Origin: Myxococcales bacterium UBA5297
Lineage (GTDB): Bacteria > Myxococcota > Myxococcia > Myxococcales > UBA5297
Length of the DNA: 22,413 nucleotides
Direction: 5' to 3'
NCBI GenBank assembly: GCA_002408385.1
Contig: DHSB01000180.1
Span: forward strand, 550-22,962
This document shows positions 15,510 through 22,413 of the stretch, piece after piece. Every line of letters begins with the position of its first letter. Within the stretch, counting starts at the first letter, position 1. The notes beneath the pieces were generated by a model that saw only the letters and a program-made list of their open reading frames with translations, had not been told where the DNA came from and ran no database searches. A program made the translations under genes and the position numbers.

Positions 15510-16172
15510 ATGTCCGATCCCAACAAGCGCGAGCCCGCGGTCCCGGAGGTCAGCGTCGAGCAGCGCCAGCGCATGCTCTACAAGAAGCTGCTGCGCCGCA
15601 AGCGCCGCAAAGAGCGCGAGGCCGCCGGGGAGATCACCGGGCTGAACCTCACGGCGATGATGGACATGTTCACCATCATCCTGGTCTTCCTCCTCAGGTC
15701 CTACTCGACCTCCGGCATCACCATGGCGGCCTCCGGCGACATCGCGCCGCCGCTCTCGAACACGCGGCTCGCTCCCAAGGACACCATCTCGGTCACCGTC
15801 ACCCGCTGCGCCTCCGACAACGAGCGCGGCTGTCGGCCGGGCCAGGGCTTTGTCTTCGTGATGGACAAGCAGATCATGCCCTACGAAGACGACAGGATCC
15901 CCGCGCAGTTGAAGGACGGGGGCGACAACGGCATGTTGGTCCTGCCGCTGCTCGAGGCGCTGCGCAAAGAGGTCGACAAGGTCAAGTACATCGCCCAGTA
16001 CAACCCGGCGGTGCAGTTTACCGGCGAGCTGTCGGTCATCGCCGACCGCAAGATGCCCTACCGCATTCTCACCGAGGTCCTCTACACCGCCGGCCAAGCC
16101 GAGCTCGACAGCTACCGCTTCGTCGTCATCAAGGCCGAGGGCTCGGATGAGGGCGAGCACGGCGAGGGCTAA
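15510..16172 (+). CDS. ExbD/TolR family biopolymer transport protein (second copy)
   Basis: A 220-residue ExbD/TolR-type subunit, divergent from the first copy. It has a longer and strongly basic cytosolic N-terminus (KKLLRRKRRKERE, about 25-37), the family motif LNLTAMMDMFTIILVFLL with proton-relay Asp52 in the single membrane helix, and a larger periplasmic domain. That domain contains a Cys pair (RCASDNERGC), possibly a disulfide, and ends with ADRKMPYRILTEVLYTAGQAEL, the conserved C-terminal segment. The ATG has GGGAG 6 bases upstream; the 18-bp spacing to the first copy indicates one operon. In AglRQS both TolR-like subunits are required with one TolQ-like partner; the same heteromeric use is inferred here. 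Confidence 0.92.
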   Translation: MSDPNKREPAVPEVSVEQRQRMLYKKLLRRKRRKEREAAGEITGLNLTAMMDMFTIILVFLLRSYSTSGITMAASGDIAPPLSNTRLAPKDTISVTVTRCASDNERGCRPGQGFVFVMDKQIMPYEDDRIPAQLKDGGDNGMLVLPLLEALRKEVDKVKYIAQYNPAVQFTGELSVIADRKMPYRILTEVLYTAGQAELDSYRFVVIKAEGSDEGEHGEG

Positions 16173-16174
16173 AG

Positions 16175-16193
16175 GCGCCCGAGTGGCGGGCGC
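16175..16193 (+). terminator. possible hairpin terminator after the exb operon
   Basis: A 7-bp perfect GC stem GCGCCCG / CGGGCGC with a 5-base loop starts 3 bases after the stop of the second ExbD gene. No T-run follows, so it may act only weakly or protect the mRNA end. Confidence 0.4.
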
Positions 16194-16262
16194 TCGCGCG
16201 CAAGCCCCTCTTGCCGCGAGTACGCCTGCCTTCGACCCGCCGCGCTTCTGCCCTGAGGCTCG

Positions 16263-16649
16263 CTACATCGTGTAGGGCGCGCGCCGCACGCCCCCTCGTT
16301 CCTCGCGCTCGTCGCGCAAGGCGTCGTCCGCGCAGCGCAGGGCGTAGGGGACCGCCTCGAGCCGCTCGAGCTCAATCGGCCGACCGCACTCGACGCAGCT
16401 CCCGAAGATCCCCGCGTCCAGACGGGCGAGCGCAGCGTCGACCAGCAGCAGCTCCCGGCGCCGGGCGTCGGAGAACTCGCGAAGGGTGAACTCGACGTGA
16501 TCGGCCTGAGCCGACTCCTCGTACTCGGGGGCGGTGCGCCCCTCGCGGCTCTCCACGACGCCTCGCTCGGCGGCTTGGCGCGCGGCCACCAGCTCGCGCC
16601 TGCGACGCAGCAACCTGTGCCTGAAGCGCTCGCGGATCTGCTCGTCCAT
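16263..16649 (-). CDS. DksA/TraR-family RNA polymerase-binding protein with altered zinc site
   Basis: A 128-residue protein with the DksA/TraR layout: N-terminal helical hairpin rich in Arg/Glu (about 5-75), then a zinc-finger region FGSCVECGRPIELERLEAVP. Family members bind the RNA polymerase secondary channel and tune transcription, with or without ppGpp. The finger has Cys85, Cys88 and Cys106 at the right spacing (17 residues between pairs), but the fourth Cys is Asp109 (CADD). Metal binding is therefore C3D or lost. The acidic DxxDxA tip motif of E. coli DksA cannot be matched. ATG 16649 has GGGAGGG 5 bases upstream. It is transcribed in the same direction as the PhoU-like gene, 150 bp downstream of it, and converges on the exb operon. 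Confidence 0.85.
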   Translation of the reverse strand: MDEQIRERFRHRLLRRRRELVAARQAAERGVVESREGRTAPEYEESAQADHVEFTLREFSDARRRELLLVDAALARLDAGIFGSCVECGRPIELERLEAVPYALRCADDALRDEREERGGVRRAPYTM

Positions 16650-16692
16650 GGCGCCCTCCCGTAGCGACAGCGCTCGGCTCGCCGACCGTGCT

Positions 16693-16713
16693 CGCCTCGC
16701 GGGCTGCGAGGCG
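16693..16713 (-). other. hairpin upstream of the DksA-like gene
   Basis: An 8-bp perfect inverted repeat CGCCTCGC / GCGAGGCG with a 5-base loop lies 43-64 bp upstream of the DksA-like ATG. It could be a leader hairpin or an operator; no function is shown. Confidence 0.35.
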
Positions 16714-16773
16714 CGCTTGAGGCGCGGCGCTATCCACTATTGGACGCTAGGGACGCGAGGCGAGGCGAGCAAG

Positions 16774-16793
16774 GCTCAGGGGCGCGCCTGAGC
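16774..16793 (-). terminator. possible hairpin terminator after the PhoU-like gene
   Basis: On the minus strand a 7-bp perfect stem GCTCAGG / CCTGAGC with a 6-base loop begins 7 bases after the stop codon at 16801. Only a weak T-containing stretch (CCTTGCTC) follows. A third copy of GCTCAGG overlaps the stop codon. Confidence 0.4.
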
Positions 16794-16800
16794 GCAGCGC

Positions 16801-17424
16801 TCAGGCGTGCTTGCGCACGACCTCCTCGATGACCTTGACGGCGTGCTCGTAGGAGTCGGTCGTCGCCTCGAGCAGCTCGAGGATCTCCTTCCACTTGAGC
16901 AGCTCGATGGGGTCCTTGAGCTCATCGAAGAGCGAGGTGATGCCTCGGCGCAGCAGCTTGTCCGCGTCGGTCTCGAGCTTGTGGACCGTCTTGCAGTGCC
17001 CCAGAACGCTCTTGCCGCTGCGGCCCGCGCGCAGGGCCTCGAGCGCGCGCAGGACCTCAGGGCCTTCGGCCGCCAACAGGCCGGCCAGCTCGTGAGCCTC
17101 CGGCCGCACCTTGGTCGCGCGATACATCACCAGCTTGTGCGCCACCGTGTCGATGCCGTCGAGCACGTCGTCGAGCGCCTCGATGAGCGCGCGGATGTCG
17201 CTACGATCGAACGGGGTCGCCAGGTTCTTGTTGAGCGTCTCGATCACCTGCGCGGTCGACTGGTCGCCGACCTGCTCGAGCGCTTCGATGCGGGCGAGGT
17301 GCTTCTCGAACTCGGCCGGCGCCCCGAGCATCTCGCGCAGGACCGTCGCCGCCTCCACTCCGGCCCGCGCACTCTGCTCGAAGCAGTCGAAGTACACCTT
17401 TTGCCGGGGCATGATGCGCAGCAT
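16801..17424 (-). CDS. DUF47/PhoU-like protein, putative phosphate transport regulator
   Basis: A 207-residue all-helical cytosolic protein of the DUF47 (PhoU-related) family, which usually modulates a Pit-type phosphate transporter. The N-terminal sequence PRQKVYFDCFEQSARAG and the central ALDDVLDGIDTVAHKLVMY are typical, the latter carrying the acidic helix that in PhoU proteins binds metal. The second repeat ends in ELLEATTDSYEHAVKVIEEVV. ATG 17424 is chosen because GGAG lies 8 bases upstream; ATG 17412 is an alternative, and the upstream in-frame extension is Arg/Pro-rich and not credible. No pit gene adjoins it: the upstream neighbour is divergent trmFO and the downstream one is the DksA-like gene. 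Confidence 0.9.
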   Translation of the reverse strand: MLRIMPRQKVYFDCFEQSARAGVEAATVLREMLGAPAEFEKHLARIEALEQVGDQSTAQVIETLNKNLATPFDRSDIRALIEALDDVLDGIDTVAHKLVMYRATKVRPEAHELAGLLAAEGPEVLRALEALRAGRSGKSVLGHCKTVHKLETDADKLLRRGITSLFDELKDPIELLKWKEILELLEATTDSYEHAVKVIEEVVRKHA

Positions 17425-17535
17425 GATTCGTTCTCCAGTTGGCACTCGCGATCGCCAGATACCACGGAGGGGCGCGGTCCGCCAGAGAGGCGGCCGGGGC
17501 GGCGGGGCCGGGGAGGCAACTTGGGCGGGCGCGCG

Positions 17536-17565
17536 TTGTCTTCCCGAGAGGGTGAATGCTAGATT
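17536..17565 (+). promoter_or_regulatory. sigma70-type promoter for the trmFO operon
   Basis: -35 TTGTCT (17536-17541, 4/6), 18-bp spacer, extended -10 TGC-TAGATT (17560-17565, 4/6). It is in the 239-bp divergent region between the PhoU-like gene and trmFO; the predicted start near 17572 gives a leader of about 90 nt. Confidence 0.4.
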
Positions 17566-17663
17566 GCGCGCCTTCCATGCGCCGCCACCCGGCGTTTCCC
17601 GCCCAGACCAAGTCCACGGAGAAGCCTCCCGGCAGGCGGGCGGGACAGGAAGCGTTCGAGCGT

Positions 17664-19034
17664 ATGGCAGCACACACGGTCCAGATTGTGGGCGGGGGCC
17701 TGGCGGGCAGCGAAGCCGCCTTTCAGCTCGCCGAGCGCGGCGTGCGCGTGCGGCTCTTCGAGATGCGCCCCACGCGCCGCTCGCCCGCGCATCAGACGGG
17801 CGAGCTCGCCGAGCTGGTCTGCTCGAATTCACTGCGCTCGGACGACCCGGCGACCGCGGTCGGCCTGCTCCATGAGGAGCTGCGCAGGCTCGGCTCACTC
17901 GTGCTCGCGGCTGCCGACCAGACGCGCATCCCCGCCGGTGGCGCGCTGGCGGTCGACCGCGAGCTGTTTCCCCGCCGGATCACCGAGCTGCTCTCGGGCC
18001 ACCCGCTGATTGAGATCATTCGCGAAGAGGTCTGCAGGCTGCCGAGAGGGCCCGGCCTGGCCATCGTCGCCAGCGGCCCGCTCACCTCCGACGCGCTCGC
18101 CGGCTCGCTCGGGGCGCTCGTGGGCGAGCGGCCCTACTTCTACGACGCGATGGCGCCCATCGTCGCCGGCGAGTCGGTCGACACCGAGATCGCCTTCTTC
18201 TCCTCGCGCTACGGCAAGGGCGGCGGCGGCGACTACCTCAACCTGCCGCTCGGCCCCGACGCCTACCACGCCTTCGTCGACGAGCTGCTGCGCGCCGAGA
18301 AGGTCGCCCCCCATGCCTTCGAGCAGCCCCGCTACTTCGAGGGCTGCCTGCCTATCGAAGTGATGGCCGAGCGCGGCCGCGAATGCCTGGCCTTCGGGCC
18401 GATGAAGCCCGTGGGGCTGGCTGACCCGCGCACCGGCCAGCGCCCCTACGCGGTCGTGCAGCTTCGGCCCGAGAACGCCGCGCGCACCGCCTGGAACCTG
18501 GTCGGCTTCCAGACCCGCCTCACCTGGCCCGAGCAGCGGCGCATCTTCCGCACCTTGCCCGGCCTCGCCAACGCCGAGTTTCTGCGCCTCGGGCAGATCC
18601 ACCGCAACACCTTCGTCGACGCGCCCCGCGTGCTCGCCGAGGACCTGTCGCTCAAGGCTGCGCCCCACATCTTGCTCGCCGGGCAGCTCACCGGGGTCGA
18701 GGGCTATGTCGAGTCGACCGCCTGCGGCCTGCTCGCCGCGATGTCGGCCTTCGCGCGGCTCGAGGGGCGCAGCTTCGCGCCCCCTGCGCCCGAGACCGCC
18801 TTGGGCGCGCTCGCCGCCCACCTGAGCGGCCGCTGCCACCCGCCCGGCTATGAGTACCAGCCGGCCAACGTCACCTTCGCGCTCTTCCCGCCGCTCGAGG
18901 CGCGGGTGCGCAAGCACGAGCGCAAGCAGCAGCAGGTCGCCCGCGCTCGGGCCTGCCTGCGGGCATGGCTCGAAGGCTCGGGCAGTCGCTTCTTCACTTC
19001 AAGCCCACTCGACCTTCGCGCCCAAGCCTCATGA
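17664..19034 (+). CDS. trmFO: methylenetetrahydrofolate-tRNA-(uracil-54-C5) methyltransferase TrmFO
   Basis: Folate- and FAD-dependent enzyme that makes 5-methyluridine at position 54 in the T-loop of tRNA. The 456-residue product has the N-terminal FAD-binding fold ([14 protein letters not shown], 6-19), [11 protein letters not shown] with Cys53, and [14 protein letters not shown] with Cys228. These correspond to the two functional Cys residues of the Bacillus subtilis enzyme (Cys53 and Cys226). FGPMKPVGL and [12 protein letters not shown] are also conserved. ATG 17664 is chosen because homology begins at once; AGGAAG lies about 11 bases upstream. It leads a plus-strand run with the propeller lipoprotein (42 bp downstream). 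trmFO is often next to topA; here about 4.9 kb separates them. Confidence 0.97.
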   Translation: MAAHTVQIVGGGLAGSEAAFQLAERGVRVRLFEMRPTRRSPAHQTGELAELVCSNSLRSDDPATAVGLLHEELRRLGSLVLAAADQTRIPAGGALAVDRELFPRRITELLSGHPLIEIIREEVCRLPRGPGLAIVASGPLTSDALAGSLGALVGERPYFYDAMAPIVAGESVDTEIAFFSSRYGKGGGGDYLNLPLGPDAYHAFVDELLRAEKVAPHAFEQPRYFEGCLPIEVMAERGRECLAFGPMKPVGLADPRTGQRPYAVVQLRPENAARTAWNLVGFQTRLTWPEQRRIFRTLPGLANAEFLRLGQIHRNTFVDAPRVLAEDLSLKAAPHILLAGQLTGVEGYVESTACGLLAAMSAFARLEGRSFAPPAPETALGALAAHLSGRCHPPGYEYQPANVTFALFPPLEARVRKHERKQQQVARARACLRAWLEGSGSRFFTSSPLDLRAQAS

Positions 19035-19076
19035 TTCGGTCGCGCCGCGCGCGCGATCGCCGGACGGACAACCCCG

Positions 19077-20672
19077 ATGACTCGAACCTCCCTCGCAAGA
19101 CTCGGCCACCCCCTCGCGCTCGGCCTCGCCCTCGTCGGGCTCGCGTCGATGGCGACAGGCTGCAAGAAGACCGCGGAGCCCAACAAGCCCAAGGGCATCG
19201 GCAAGCCGCTCGCCGACAGCGCCGCGCGCAACCTCGTCGCCACCCCCGACGGCAAGGTGCTCGCCTTCGTCGCCGAAATCGAGAAGCCGCCGGAGAAGTC
19301 CGCGCCCGCGGGCGTCTTCCAGGGAATCCTCACCACCGTCGCCGCCGACGGCGGCACTCCGCGCCAGCTCGGCGGCGGGGTCTCGACGCTCGAGGACGGC
19401 TTCCGGCTCTCGCCCGACGGCAAGTGGATAGCCTACCTGCAGGGCTTTCGCTTCAAGGACCAGACGGGCGCGCTGCAGCTCGCGCCGATGCCCCAGGGCG
19501 ATGCGCGCCAGCTCGCCCCCGGCGCGACGTACTACCAGTTCTCGAGGGACAGCCGGCTGCTCGGCTATGTCGCGGGAGGCGAGATGCACCTGGTCGAGCT
19601 GGCGACCGGGCAGGACCGGGTGCTCGCCGGGCCGGTCTCGACCTTCGAGCTCGCCGCCGACTCGAGCCTGGTGTTGATGCGCCGGCCCATCGCCGCGGGC
19701 GGCGAGCTGCTTCTCGCCGAGACAGGCCCCGAGCCGAAGACCCGGAAGGTGGGCGAGCAGGTGGGCGATTACCGCTTCTCGCCCGACGGCGCCGCGGTCG
19801 CCTTCACCGCGCGCCCCGGCGGCCCGGCCGAGCCGTACAGCCTCTTCGTCGGCGCCGCGACGGGCGTTGCCGCCCGGGTCGCGCAGAAGGCGGGCCCCTT
19901 TGCCTTCTCTCCCGACAGCGCGTGGATAGCCTTCGTCGCCGGCCAGGAGCCCGGCAGGCCGCACGGCGCGCTGCAGCTCGCGCCGGTGGCCGGCGGGCGG
20001 CCGATAGAGGTCGGCAAGAACGTCTCGGACTTCCGCTGGTCGCCCAGCTCCAAGGCCGTCGCGCTGCGCGAGAGCCACGAGGACAAGTCGGGGCGCACCT
20101 GGAGCGAGCTCAAGGTCGCCTCGCTGCCCAAGGGCACGCTGCGGCACAAGGACCACGCGGGCCCCAAGTCGTTCATCAACTACCTTTGGAGCCCCGAGGG
20201 CGACCGGCTCGCCTTCATCAAGCACGTCGGCGAGCAGGTGACGCTCAACCTGCTGACGCTGGAGGGCGAAGCGCCCCCGCGCGTCGTCGCGCCCTGGGCC
20301 TTCAACTATCAGTTCGCGCCCGGCGGCAAGGAGCTGTGGTACCGGGCCAACTGCGTGCGCGAGGGGCGCCAGTGCGAGCTCCTCGCGGCGAGCATCGACA
20401 ACCCCGAGAAGCCTCCGGCCCTGCTCGCCAAAGGCATCATGAACTTCAGGCCCTCGCCCGACGGCAAGCGCATCCTGCTCGTCTACCCGCGCGTCGACAC
20501 CGAGCACGCGAGCGACCTCGGCTGGGTCGAGCTCGGCTCCCAGGCCCCGAGCAAGGGCATCGACGTCTACACGCTTCCGGGCGCCTTCTTCCTCGACGAG
20601 GCCGGCAAGCGGCTCGCCTACCTCGTCAACCAGCGCAAGCGCGAGGGCGTCTACGTCGCCGACCTGCCCTGA
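19077..20672 (+). CDS. TolB-like beta-propeller lipoprotein (PD40 repeats)
   Basis: A 531-residue predicted lipoprotein: signal peptide with lipobox SMATGC (acylated Cys29), a Lys/Pro-rich linker, then repeating WD40-like PD40 units across the whole mature protein. I see about nine: TPDGKVLAFV, SPDGKWIAYL, SRDSRLLGYV, SPDGAAVAFT, SPDSAWIAFV, SPSSKAVALR, SPEGDRLAFI, APGGKELWYR and SPDGKRILLV. This is the propeller type found in TolB and in peptidase-associated proteins, but there is no catalytic domain and no TolB N-terminal domain, so a binding or scaffold role in the periplasm or outer membrane is likely. The ATG at 19077 lies 42 bp after trmFO with a weak ribosome site, consistent with cotranscription. 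Confidence 0.87.
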   Translation: MTRTSLARLGHPLALGLALVGLASMATGCKKTAEPNKPKGIGKPLADSAARNLVATPDGKVLAFVAEIEKPPEKSAPAGVFQGILTTVAADGGTPRQLGGGVSTLEDGFRLSPDGKWIAYLQGFRFKDQTGALQLAPMPQGDARQLAPGATYYQFSRDSRLLGYVAGGEMHLVELATGQDRVLAGPVSTFELAADSSLVLMRRPIAAGGELLLAETGPEPKTRKVGEQVGDYRFSPDGAAVAFTARPGGPAEPYSLFVGAATGVAARVAQKAGPFAFSPDSAWIAFVAGQEPGRPHGALQLAPVAGGRPIEVGKNVSDFRWSPSSKAVALRESHEDKSGRTWSELKVASLPKGTLRHKDHAGPKSFINYLWSPEGDRLAFIKHVGEQVTLNLLTLEGEAPPRVVAPWAFNYQFAPGGKELWYRANCVREGRQCELLAASIDNPEKPPALLAKGIMNFRPSPDGKRILLVYPRVDTEHASDLGWVELGSQAPSKGIDVYTLPGAFFLDEAGKRLAYLVNQRKREGVYVADLP

Positions 20673-20718
20673 GGCCGGCCGGCCATCGACTGGTTTCGCC
20701 CGGAACAGGGAGCACGCC

Positions 20719-21615
20719 GTGGAGCAGCGCCAGCACCGCAAGCTCGTCGTCGCCGGCAGCGACGGGACCTTGGGGGCCTTTCTCAAAGAGCGGCTCGGCG
20801 CCGAAGGGCTGCCTCTGCGCTGCGCCGCGGGCGAGGAGGGGCTTGCCGCCGATGGCCTGGCGGATGCCGAGGTGGTCGTCAACGCCACCGGCCCGCGGGT
20901 GCGCCCGGGGTTGAGCTGGGCCGACTACCACCGCGAGCACGTCGGCTGCGCCGCGCGCCTCGCCCGCTCGATGTCCGCGGGAGGCCACCTCGTCCACCTG
21001 AGCAGCACCGCGGTCTACGGCGCGCGCGGGACCTGGCTCGACGTGGCGAGCGCCGAGGCGCCGCTGCGCTTTCCGAACCCGGCCTACGCCTGCGCCAAGC
21101 TCGCGGCCGAAGGGATACTCCAGCGCACCTGCGGCGAGCGCGGCGTGCGGCTCTCGGTGCTGCGCCTGTCGACCGTCTACGGCACGGGTATCGACAGCGT
21201 GCTCGAGACGATGCTGCGCTTTGCGAGGCGCGGGGTGGCGATGCGCCTTGTCCCGGGGAACCTGCCGCAGCACTGGCTGCGCTCGGATGTGCTCGCCGCG
21301 GTGGTCTCCAAGGTCGCAGGGGGCGAGGCGGTTCCCCTGGCCATCGTGGCCGATCCCTATGTCTTGAGCTCCGAGGAGCTGCACGCCGCGCTGAGGCGAG
21401 CCGCCCCGCGGTCGGTTTCGGCGCCGGTGCCCGTGACCGCCATCGGCAAGGCGATCGGGTTGCTGCCGCGCCACCTCGAGCCTCCCGGCGCCCTCGCCGC
21501 GCTCGCGGTCCTCGGGCTGGGAAACGAGCTCGAGGTCGCGCCTCTCTTCGATAGGTTGGGCCTCGACCCGCGTGCCTTCGGGCGCGAAGGGCTCGACGCT
21601 CTCTTCTCCAGCTAG
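20719..21615 (+). CDS. NAD(P)-dependent epimerase/dehydratase family protein
   Basis: A 298-residue extended short-chain dehydrogenase of the sugar-nucleotide epimerase/dehydratase type, cytosolic. The nucleotide-binding motif GSDGTLG (GxxGxxG) is at 13-19, the active-site segment is HLSSTAVYG, and the catalytic Tyr and Lys are in YACAK (YxxxK). The segment LRLSTVYGTGIDS fits the family. The usual acidic residue after beta strand 2 and the substrate loop are not specific enough to name a sugar. The GTG at 20719 has AGGGAG 8 bases upstream; no better ATG is near. It follows the propeller gene by 46 bp and precedes the SDR gene by 10 bp, so the pair probably acts in one pathway, perhaps in glycan or lipid modification (inference). 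Confidence 0.88.
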   Translation: MEQRQHRKLVVAGSDGTLGAFLKERLGAEGLPLRCAAGEEGLAADGLADAEVVVNATGPRVRPGLSWADYHREHVGCAARLARSMSAGGHLVHLSSTAVYGARGTWLDVASAEAPLRFPNPAYACAKLAAEGILQRTCGERGVRLSVLRLSTVYGTGIDSVLETMLRFARRGVAMRLVPGNLPQHWLRSDVLAAVVSKVAGGEAVPLAIVADPYVLSSEELHAALRRAAPRSVSAPVPVTAIGKAIGLLPRHLEPPGALAALAVLGLGNELEVAPLFDRLGLDPRAFGREGLDALFSS

Positions 21616-21625
21616 GAGGCAAAGG

Positions 21626-22372
21626 GTGAACGCTCACGCCCTCGTCGTCGGCGCCTCGTCGGGAATCGGGCTGGCCGTCGCGCGCCGGCTGCGCCACGAC
21701 GGCTTCCAGGTCTCCGGTCTGGCGCGCCGGGCCGCGCCCGTCGACGCCGCCCACCGCTCCTTTGGCTGCGACCTCTCCGACCCGGCCGGCGGCGGCGTCG
21801 AGGAGGCGATCGCCGCGGCGGTTGCCGCGCTGGGCGAGCCGGAGGTGCTCTGCTACTGCGCCGGGCACGCGGCGTTGGGCGCGACGCTCGCCGTTCCGAC
21901 CGAAGCGGCGCGGCGCAGCTTCGAGATCAACTTCTGGGGCCTCGATAGGTGCGTGCGCGCGGTGCTGCCGCGGATGAGCGCGCGCCGCAAGGGGAGCATC
22001 GTCGCGGTGCTCAGCCTCGCCGCGCTGCGCGCGATTCCGCACGAGACCTACTACGCGGCCGCCAAGGCCGCGGCGGACCGCTACCTCGGCTGTCTCGCGC
22101 ACGAGGCGGCGCGCGACAACGTCTCGATCAAGACCGTCTATCCCGGCTACGTGCCGACCGGCTTCTTCGAGCGGGCCGGCTGGCACGGCATGGAGCGCCC
22201 GGCGGTGAGCGGCTCGGGGGTCAGCCCCGAAGACGTCGCCAAGGCCGTGGCGCGGCTCGTCGAAGGGGCCGCGAGCCGCGCGGTGGTCGGGTGGCGCGAG
22301 CGCGCCATCGTGCTCGGCGACCGGCTCCTGCCGGGCGCCTACGACCGGCTCCTCAAGCGCCGCAGCCGCTGA
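21626..22372 (+). CDS. short-chain dehydrogenase/reductase (SDR)
   Basis: A 248-residue classical SDR, NAD(P)-dependent oxidoreductase. Cofactor motif GASSGIG is at 8-14; CAGHA takes the place of NNAG; the catalytic Tyr and Lys are in YYAAAK. The catalytic Ser is probably within VLSLAAL, a slightly unusual context. After PGYVPTGFF the product ends in a basic tail LLKRRSR. The start is GTG 21626 with AGGAGG 6 bases upstream; an in-frame ATG at 21572 lies inside the epimerase gene and is less likely. The 10-bp gap to the epimerase shows tight cotranscription. The substrate is unknown. Confidence 0.9.
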   Translation: MNAHALVVGASSGIGLAVARRLRHDGFQVSGLARRAAPVDAAHRSFGCDLSDPAGGGVEEAIAAAVAALGEPEVLCYCAGHAALGATLAVPTEAARRSFEINFWGLDRCVRAVLPRMSARRKGSIVAVLSLAALRAIPHETYYAAAKAAADRYLGCLAHEAARDNVSIKTVYPGYVPTGFFERAGWHGMERPAVSGSGVSPEDVAKAVARLVEGAASRAVVGWRERAIVLGDRLLPGAYDRLLKRRSR

Positions 22373-22379
22373 ACGCGTG

Positions 22380-22395
22380 TCGAAGGATCCTTCGA
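22380..22395. repeat. perfect 16-bp palindrome after the SDR gene
   Basis: TCGAAGGATCCTTCGA reads identically on both strands, beginning 7 bases after the SDR stop. An ATG at 22399 (ATGACCGGTCAGCCC) starts just beyond it and may open another gene cut by the window edge. The element could therefore be an operator or part of a terminator; only 15 bases of that possible gene are visible. Confidence 0.5.
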
Positions 22396-22413
22396 GCGAT
22401 GACCGGTCAGCCC

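Noticed and set aside
18965..20914. Long open frames on both strands (649 codons plus, 619 codons minus at 19029-20888)
   Set aside because: Both overlap the propeller lipoprotein, which has a signal peptide, lipobox and nine PD40 repeats. The shadows are Arg/Ala- or Leu/Gly-rich with no recognisable features.

Overview
The window is a GC-rich chromosomal segment. Several traits point to Myxococcota or a related deltaproteobacterial lineage. These are a Hanks-type Ser/Thr kinase with an HRDVSPQN catalytic loop, four lipoproteins (one with about 79 cysteines, one with a DNDGDG motif), and an ExbB-ExbD-ExbD motor set. The order dprA-topA followed by trmFO is also usual in this part of the tree. 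This placement is inference from gene content. I found no insertion sequence, prophage, CRISPR array, rRNA or tRNA gene by eye.

Left part (1-4137, minus strand): a Cys-rich lipoprotein, a second lipoprotein and an exported Ala/Glu/Arg-rich protein, followed by a Ser/Thr kinase that runs off the left edge and seems to have its own promoter. A divergent AI-2E-family transporter (4307-5524) converges on an orphan MoxR-type AAA+ ATPase (5557-6495). The ATPase promoter places the transcript start on its ATG, so its mRNA is probably leaderless. A loosely packed region of about 780 bp follows, with one credible 53-residue membrane peptide.

Centre (7274-13885, plus strand): a lipoprotein with FN3-like and Asp-box repeats, the DNA-uptake/recombination factor dprA, topoisomerase I (topA) with four zinc ribbons, a Rho-independent terminator, and an HDAC-family deacetylase with all catalytic residues.

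Right part (13886-22413): a strong sigma70-type promoter precedes exbB-exbD-exbD, a proton-driven motor with one TolQ-like and two TolR-like subunits. Two minus-strand genes follow: a DksA/TraR-type protein with a C-C-C-D metal site, and a DUF47 PhoU-like protein without its usual Pit transporter. A plus-strand run then holds trmFO, a TolB-like beta-propeller lipoprotein, an NAD-dependent sugar epimerase homologue and a short-chain dehydrogenase, spaced 10-46 bp apart and probably one operon. A perfect 16-bp palindrome lies 7 bases after the last stop.

Most genes are recognisable housekeeping or envelope genes. I see no clearly new multi-gene system. The most interesting items are the two-ExbD motor operon, the predicted leaderless ATPase, the altered DksA zinc site and the 3' palindrome.
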